Shown piece after piece: positions 60,079 to 64,000 of a stretch of 64,000 bases of DNA. The notes below the pieces were generated by a model that had not been told where the DNA came from, searched no databases, and saw only the letters and a list, made by a program, of their open reading frames with translations. Source of the DNA: Proteiniphilum sp. UBA5384 (GTDB lineage: Bacteria; Bacteroidota; Bacteroidia; Bacteroidales; Dysgonomonadaceae). The stretch covers positions 62,001-126,000 of the forward strand of contig NZ_DHOS01000030.1 in assembly GCF_002410825.1 (NCBI RefSeq), written 5' to 3'. A program made the translations under genes and the position numbers. Each line of letters starts with the position of its first letter. Positions within the stretch are counted from its first letter, which is position 1.

Positions 60079-61074
60079 ATGATATATATCGTCAATAAAA
60101 GTACCGATCCCGCATATAATATCGCGTTGGAAGAATTTTGTTTCAAGGAACTGAAACATTTCGATAAAATCTTTATTCTTTGGATCAATGAGCCGGCCAT
60201 AATTGTAGGGAAGCACCAGAATACTCAGGCGGAGATTAACACCCGTTTTGTACAGGAGAACGGGATCCATGTGGTAAGGCGTATCACCGGAGGCGGAGCG
60301 GTTTACCATGACCTGAACAATCTGAATTATACCATCATCTCCAATGAAAAAGAGGGTGAGAATGATTTCGATTTCAAGACTTTCTCACAACCGGTCATAG
60401 AGACACTGGCAGAACTGGGAACGACGGCAGAATTTTCCGGCAGGAATGATATTACCATCGACGGAAAAAAGATATGTGGCAATGCGCAGGCGTATGCCGG
60501 TAACCGGGTTATGCATCATGGATGCTTGTTGTTCGATACCGATCTGAGTGTGCTTTCCAAAGCGTTAGAAGTATCCAAAGAAACGGTTGATTTCAAAGGG
60601 GTGAAATCAGTCCGTAGCCGGGTGGATAATATCCTGCCCAATCTTCCTGTAAAGATCACGGTCAATGAGTTTGCGGATAAGATCCTCGATCAGATGATAC
60701 GGACGTTCCCTGAAATGAAAGAGTATCACTTCGGTGAGGCTGAAAAACAAGAGATTGAAAAAGCCCGCCGGGAAAAATTTGCTAACTGGGACTGGACTTA
60801 TGGCCATAACCCGGTAGCGGAGGTAATACGCGAAAAGCGCTTTCCTGCCGGACGGATACAGGTGTTCCTGAATATCGGAAACGGCAAGATAAAAGGAATC
60901 CGTTTTTACGGTACCTTTTTCGGGAAGAACAGCGACCTGACCGTGCCGCAGGAAATACTAAAGGAAGTGAGGTACACCCCCTCAGACATAAAGAACGCTT
61001 TATCTCAATTCGATACTTCCCAGTACTTTGCAGGATTTTCTCTCGATGAACTTACCGAAGCGATCGTGGATTAG
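60079..61074 (+). CDS. lplA: Lipoate-protein ligase A
   Basis: 331 residues: AYNIALEEFCFKELKHFDKI, IFILWINEPAIIVGKHQNTQ, HVVRRITGGGAVYHDLNNLN (lipoyl-AMP loop), FSGRNDITIDGKKICGNAQA and an accessory C-terminal domain (about 245-331). It attaches lipoate to target lysines with ATP. It follows the dehydrogenase operon by 147 bp on the same strand, and its target is presumably the lipoyl domain of the E3 encoded just upstream. The 3' end overlaps the PnuC-family gene on the opposite strand by 4 bp. Confidence 0.95.
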   Translation: MIYIVNKSTDPAYNIALEEFCFKELKHFDKIFILWINEPAIIVGKHQNTQAEINTRFVQENGIHVVRRITGGGAVYHDLNNLNYTIISNEKEGENDFDFKTFSQPVIETLAELGTTAEFSGRNDITIDGKKICGNAQAYAGNRVMHHGCLLFDTDLSVLSKALEVSKETVDFKGVKSVRSRVDNILPNLPVKITVNEFADKILDQMIRTFPEMKEYHFGEAEKQEIEKARREKFANWDWTYGHNPVAEVIREKRFPAGRIQVFLNIGNGKIKGIRFYGTFFGKNSDLTVPQEILKEVRYTPSDIKNALSQFDTSQYFAGFSLDELTEAIVD

Positions 61075-61673
61075 AACTTTACCAGCGACCCATCCGTTTC
61101 ATTTTTCATTGCCTGGCTACCGGCCATCATCCGCTTCCATTTGAAATAGCCGAATACGGAGATCACTGAATAGATGGCAAAAAGGATAGAAGTGGGATAG
61201 AGCCCTTTCCAGACATAGAGCCCGCAGGAAATAAAGTTTACTACAAACCAAAACCACCATTGCTCCACATATTTATGGGCAAGTAACCACATCCCAAGGA
61301 TACTGAGTGCCGTGGTGAAACTGTCGCCGTAAGGGACAGGGCTGTCTGTGAAGCGGATCAGAATAAAGGCGATAATGGCGAATAGGGCACTGCCTATCAC
61401 CGAAAGCGGCAATATATAGTGCCGCGGCGTGTGGCTGATCGGCAACTCATCTCCTTCTGTCTGATGCTTTGTCCATCGTACCCAACCATAAATACTGGCA
61501 AAGAAATAGTAGACGTTGATCCCCATATCGGCATAGAATTTACTCTGGAAGAAAATCCATACGTATACAACAGGCATCAATACACCCACCGGCCACAACC
61601 ATTTGTTGGCTTTGTATTCCAGATAGAGATAGAGTAGGCCGATAATGGCGCCGATTATTTCAATAGTCTGCAT
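61071..61673 (-). CDS. PnuC-family vitamin transporter
   Basis: 200 residues with about seven membrane helices. Family signatures: KANKWLWPVGVLMPVVYVWI, YYFFASIYGWVRW, QWWFWFVVNFISCGLYVWKG and LFAIYSVISVFGYFKWKRMM. PnuC proteins facilitate uptake of nicotinamide riboside; homologues PnuT and PnuX carry thiamine and riboflavin. It follows a TonB receptor gene on the same strand, so outer- and inner-membrane steps for one vitamin are paired. In Bacteroidetes this pairing is often thiamine-specific; the window alone does not decide. Confidence 0.9.
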   Translation of the reverse strand: MQTIEIIGAIIGLLYLYLEYKANKWLWPVGVLMPVVYVWIFFQSKFYADMGINVYYFFASIYGWVRWTKHQTEGDELPISHTPRHYILPLSVIGSALFAIIAFILIRFTDSPVPYGDSFTTALSILGMWLLAHKYVEQWWFWFVVNFISCGLYVWKGLYPTSILFAIYSVISVFGYFKWKRMMAGSQAMKNETDGSLVKF

Positions 61674-61691
61674 TATTTATTTTTGTATAAA

Positions 61692-61733
61692 GATAAACGG
61701 ATTATCTTATTTGATGGAGAAAATCCGTTTATC
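61692..61733 (-). other. Perfect 12-bp intercistronic hairpin between the TonB receptor and PnuC genes
   Basis: GATAAACGGATT (61692-61703) is complementary to AATCCGTTTATC (61722-61733), with an 18-nt loop. It begins 14 bp beyond the receptor stop on the coding strand and lies 19 bp before the PnuC start. It could limit read-through or stabilise the upstream message. Confidence 0.6.
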
Positions 61734-61747
61734 CTGTATGTAATATT

Positions 61748-64000
61748 TTAGAAATTGAGAGTAAGCCGCACCATATAATTTCGGGGCGCTTGTGGATAAT
61801 ACCCTACATAATTGAGAGTGCTGCCGTCTTCGAATGCATCTGTCGATGCCCACCCGTTGGCTAAATATTTTTTGTTGTTGAATAAGTTATTGGCGAAAAC
61901 CTGCAGGTTGAAAGTTCCGAACGATACAGGTTTAAAGGTATAGCCGGCGGAAAAGTTACTTATGAAATAAGCCTCGATTGATTTTGCATCGTCCGAAGTA
62001 TTGTCCAGATACTGTTTCCCTACGTATTTTCCCATCAGATTCACGTAGAATGCGGAAGCCGGTTGGTAAGTAAGTGACAGGCTGCCTATCAGATTAGGAG
62101 AAAAAGAAATATCAGTCGATCCGAATCCCTTGGTTACCTGTGCCTGCCGGTTGTCAGGATCGTTATTAATATATACCGTATTATAATCATTGGGATTGTC
62201 GTACAGATCAAAATAAGCTGTGTAATTGTTGATCTTGTTCCTACTGAATGTAGCGTTGGCATCCAAAAGAAATTTGTTGTTAACGAACGGAATGGCGGCT
62301 TCCAGTTCAATCCCGGTACGGTAGCTGTCTTTGACATTTTCCATCAGTTTATAGCCTACATCGTTGAGTTTTCCGGTCTGTACCATCTGGTTGTGGTAAT
62401 CCATATAATAGAAGTTGGCCCCTAACCTGAGCCCGTTCTCCCCCTGGTAACGGTATCCCGCCTCATAGTCGATCATCCGTTCCGGCTTGATGGAATGGGT
62501 TGCACCTCCTTTAATACCTTCTTTCAGGTCGGTGCGGAGCGGTTCGCGTTGTCCTACGGCTACCGAAGCGTAAAATCTGTTGAGATCGTTTAACCGGAAT
62601 GAAAATCCGGCTTTGGGATTTACGAAATTATAGGTGAAATCCCCCCCTGACAGATCTTCCCTGTCTTTATCTATCCCATTGAAACGGTAGGAAATATGCC
62701 GGTATTGCAGATCACCGAACAGAGATAGTTTCTCGTTCAGTTGATATTCTGTTTTAATGAAAAAGCTTACTTCCGATTTCTTGCCTTCATTACGGTACCA
62801 TTCATAGTTTTTAGAAATATTCTCATTGAATTTTACCCAAGGTAATCGGCCATAGTGATCGCCGTTGTAAAAGCTGTACATCCCTCCAAAGGTGAGATTC
62901 AATGCGTCTTTTGCATATTTGAGGCCAAGGTTGGCCACATAAAAATCATTGCTCATTAATTCTTGTTTTATTAAATCCGACCGGCTATGAGCGACGCCAT
63001 TTATAGTTTGTGCAGGTAAGCCGTAATACTCAAATTTCTTTCCGAATATGGGGTCCTTTTTTTTATAATTCTCATAGTAGCCGTACCCATGATTATAACT
63101 TAATCCTGCATTGAAAGTGAGATTCCGGTTTAATTCCCTGGCCAGGGTCAATTGTAGAATATCGGAATAGTAGTTATCGGTTTCGTTATCGTAGTAGAGA
63201 CGGTTGCCTGCATCATCATAATATTCACCTGCAGGATTGTACCGGCGCCCATATTCCTGGTCTGCCATCTGTTCCTTTGAGACACCTTCCCAGGTAATCC
63301 CGGTATGTTGTATTCCTTTCATATAGATCAGTCTGAGCAGTTGCTTGTCGGTGTAATGTGATAAAGCAGCATAGAAATTGGTATGGTCCACCTTTCCGTT
63401 TCTTATATAACCATCACCCAAGACACGGGAAAAACGGATGTCGAACGACAGTCCGTTCTTTAATATTCCTGTTCCTGCACCAATATTCGATAGGAATGTA
63501 CCATAACTCCCTATCGCAGAAGAGGCTTCACCATACGCCCGGGAGCGTGCTCCCATGGTCTGGAGAGATATACTGGCACCGAAAGCAGCCGAGCCATTGG
63601 TAGATGTACCCACGCCTCGTTGTATCTGTATGTTTTGCAAAGAATTGGAAAGATCGGGCAGGTTTACCCAGAATACTTCCTGGCTCTCGGGATTATTCAA
63701 CGGCATCCCGTTGAGAGTTACATTAATGCGGGTAGCATCGGTACCCCTGATCCTGAAGGCCGTATTGCCTACCCCTAATCCGTCTTCTGTAAAAGAGACT
63801 ATTGATGGGGACGTTTGCAGGATAGCCGGGATGTTACGGGCTGCATTTTGTTTTTTGATGTCTGAAGAGGTGATATTGGAATAGGATACCGGCGTATTTT
63901 GTCCGGCTCGTGTGGCGGAAATAATTACCTCTTCCAGTTGAATTTGGCTGAGCGTGTCTGATGGCACTTCATCTGCCTTTGTCTGTGAAACCAATGCCAA
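61748..64000 (-). CDS. TonB-dependent outer membrane receptor, 5' end outside window
   Basis: At least 750 codons are open to the right edge. The first codon in the window is TTG inside what looks like the end of a signal peptide (LALVSQTKADE), so the true start lies beyond 64000. Plug domain: LEEVIISATRAGQNTPVSYS, GNTAFRIRGTDATRINVTLN, then SQEVFWVNLPDLSNSLQNIQ with IQRGVGTSTNGSAAFGASIS. The barrel ends YMVRLTLNF with a terminal Phe. It lacks the SusC-type N-terminal extension in the visible part. Position before a PnuC-family gene points to uptake of a vitamin such as thiamine or a nicotinamide compound. Confidence 0.93.
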   Translation of the reverse strand: MALVSQTKADEVPSDTLSQIQLEEVIISATRAGQNTPVSYSNITSSDIKKQNAARNIPAILQTSPSIVSFTEDGLGVGNTAFRIRGTDATRINVTLNGMPLNNPESQEVFWVNLPDLSNSLQNIQIQRGVGTSTNGSAAFGASISLQTMGARSRAYGEASSAIGSYGTFLSNIGAGTGILKNGLSFDIRFSRVLGDGYIRNGKVDHTNFYAALSHYTDKQLLRLIYMKGIQHTGITWEGVSKEQMADQEYGRRYNPAGEYYDDAGNRLYYDNETDNYYSDILQLTLARELNRNLTFNAGLSYNHGYGYYENYKKKDPIFGKKFEYYGLPAQTINGVAHSRSDLIKQELMSNDFYVANLGLKYAKDALNLTFGGMYSFYNGDHYGRLPWVKFNENISKNYEWYRNEGKKSEVSFFIKTEYQLNEKLSLFGDLQYRHISYRFNGIDKDREDLSGGDFTYNFVNPKAGFSFRLNDLNRFYASVAVGQREPLRTDLKEGIKGGATHSIKPERMIDYEAGYRYQGENGLRLGANFYYMDYHNQMVQTGKLNDVGYKLMENVKDSYRTGIELEAAIPFVNNKFLLDANATFSRNKINNYTAYFDLYDNPNDYNTVYINNDPDNRQAQVTKGFGSTDISFSPNLIGSLSLTYQPASAFYVNLMGKYVGKQYLDNTSDDAKSIEAYFISNFSAGYTFKPVSFGTFNLQVFANNLFNNKKYLANGWASTDAFEDGSTLNYVGYYPQAPRNYMVRLTLNF

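Overview
The window looks like a chromosomal segment from a Bacteroidales bacterium. Evidence: SusC/SusD outer-membrane pairs with ECF sigma/FecR regulators, many signal-peptidase-II lipoproteins, Bacteroidetes-type promoters (TTTG or TTG, about 20 nt, TAnnTTTG), GH92/GH125 mannosidases and a quinol-type NO reductase. A Dysgonomonadaceae-like host (Proteiniphilum/Petrimonas type) is a guess from gene content only.

Layout. 1-4.7 kb: the 5' part of a SusC gene with its FecR anti-sigma and ECF sigma genes, all on the minus strand, followed by a small cupin gene. 5.6-11.3 kb: a three-gene RND efflux operon (MFP, permease, outer-membrane factor) preceded by a 16-bp perfect palindrome. 11.4-13.3 kb: aspS and a tRNA-Pro with its own promoter and terminator. 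13.5-19.2 kb: a decayed mobile island next to tRNA-Pro. It holds an integrase lacking its catalytic domain, a transposase-less IS21-like remnant, an orphan 3' gene fragment, small unknown ORFs, a VapBC pair whose toxin gene is frameshifted, two unknown or protease lipoproteins and an XRE-domain scrap. 19.2-25.6 kb: DMP19-like protein, DUF1015 protein, Lrp/AsnC regulator and a GH125-GH92 mannosidase pair. 25.7-31.3 kb: a decayed LytTR response regulator, a nucleoside phosphorylase-like gene, initiator tRNA-fMet, polyprenol-phosphate mannosyltransferase, dihydroorotase and a glycosyltransferase. 31.6-42.1 kb: sigma, FecR, SusC, SusD, an EEP-superfamily (nuclease/phosphatase) lipoprotein and a BACON/DUF5689-like lipoprotein, plausibly a surface system for a nucleic acid or other phosphodiester. 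42.5-50.4 kb: housekeeping genes (aroB, rplS, recO, thiamine pyrophosphokinase), a GH3-beta-lactamase fusion and a 5'-nucleotidase split over two genes. 50.5-54.6 kb: a nitrosative-stress cluster (Ric/YtfE-like protein, qNOR, a 4-TM protein, an Rrf2 regulator) with a strong palindrome. 55.0-61.1 kb: a 2-oxoacid dehydrogenase operon in which E2 has no lipoyl domain and E3 carries it, followed by lipoate-protein ligase. 61.1-64.0 kb: a PnuC-family transporter and the 3' part of a TonB receptor.

The most unusual items are the rearranged lipoyl architecture of the dehydrogenase complex, the putative nucleic-acid-targeting Sus locus, the palindromes beside the NO cluster and efflux operon, and the layered decay (IS21-like remnant, frameshifts, nonsense codons) at the tRNA-Pro island and the LytTR gene. 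No CRISPR array, rRNA, prophage or complete insertion sequence is visible.
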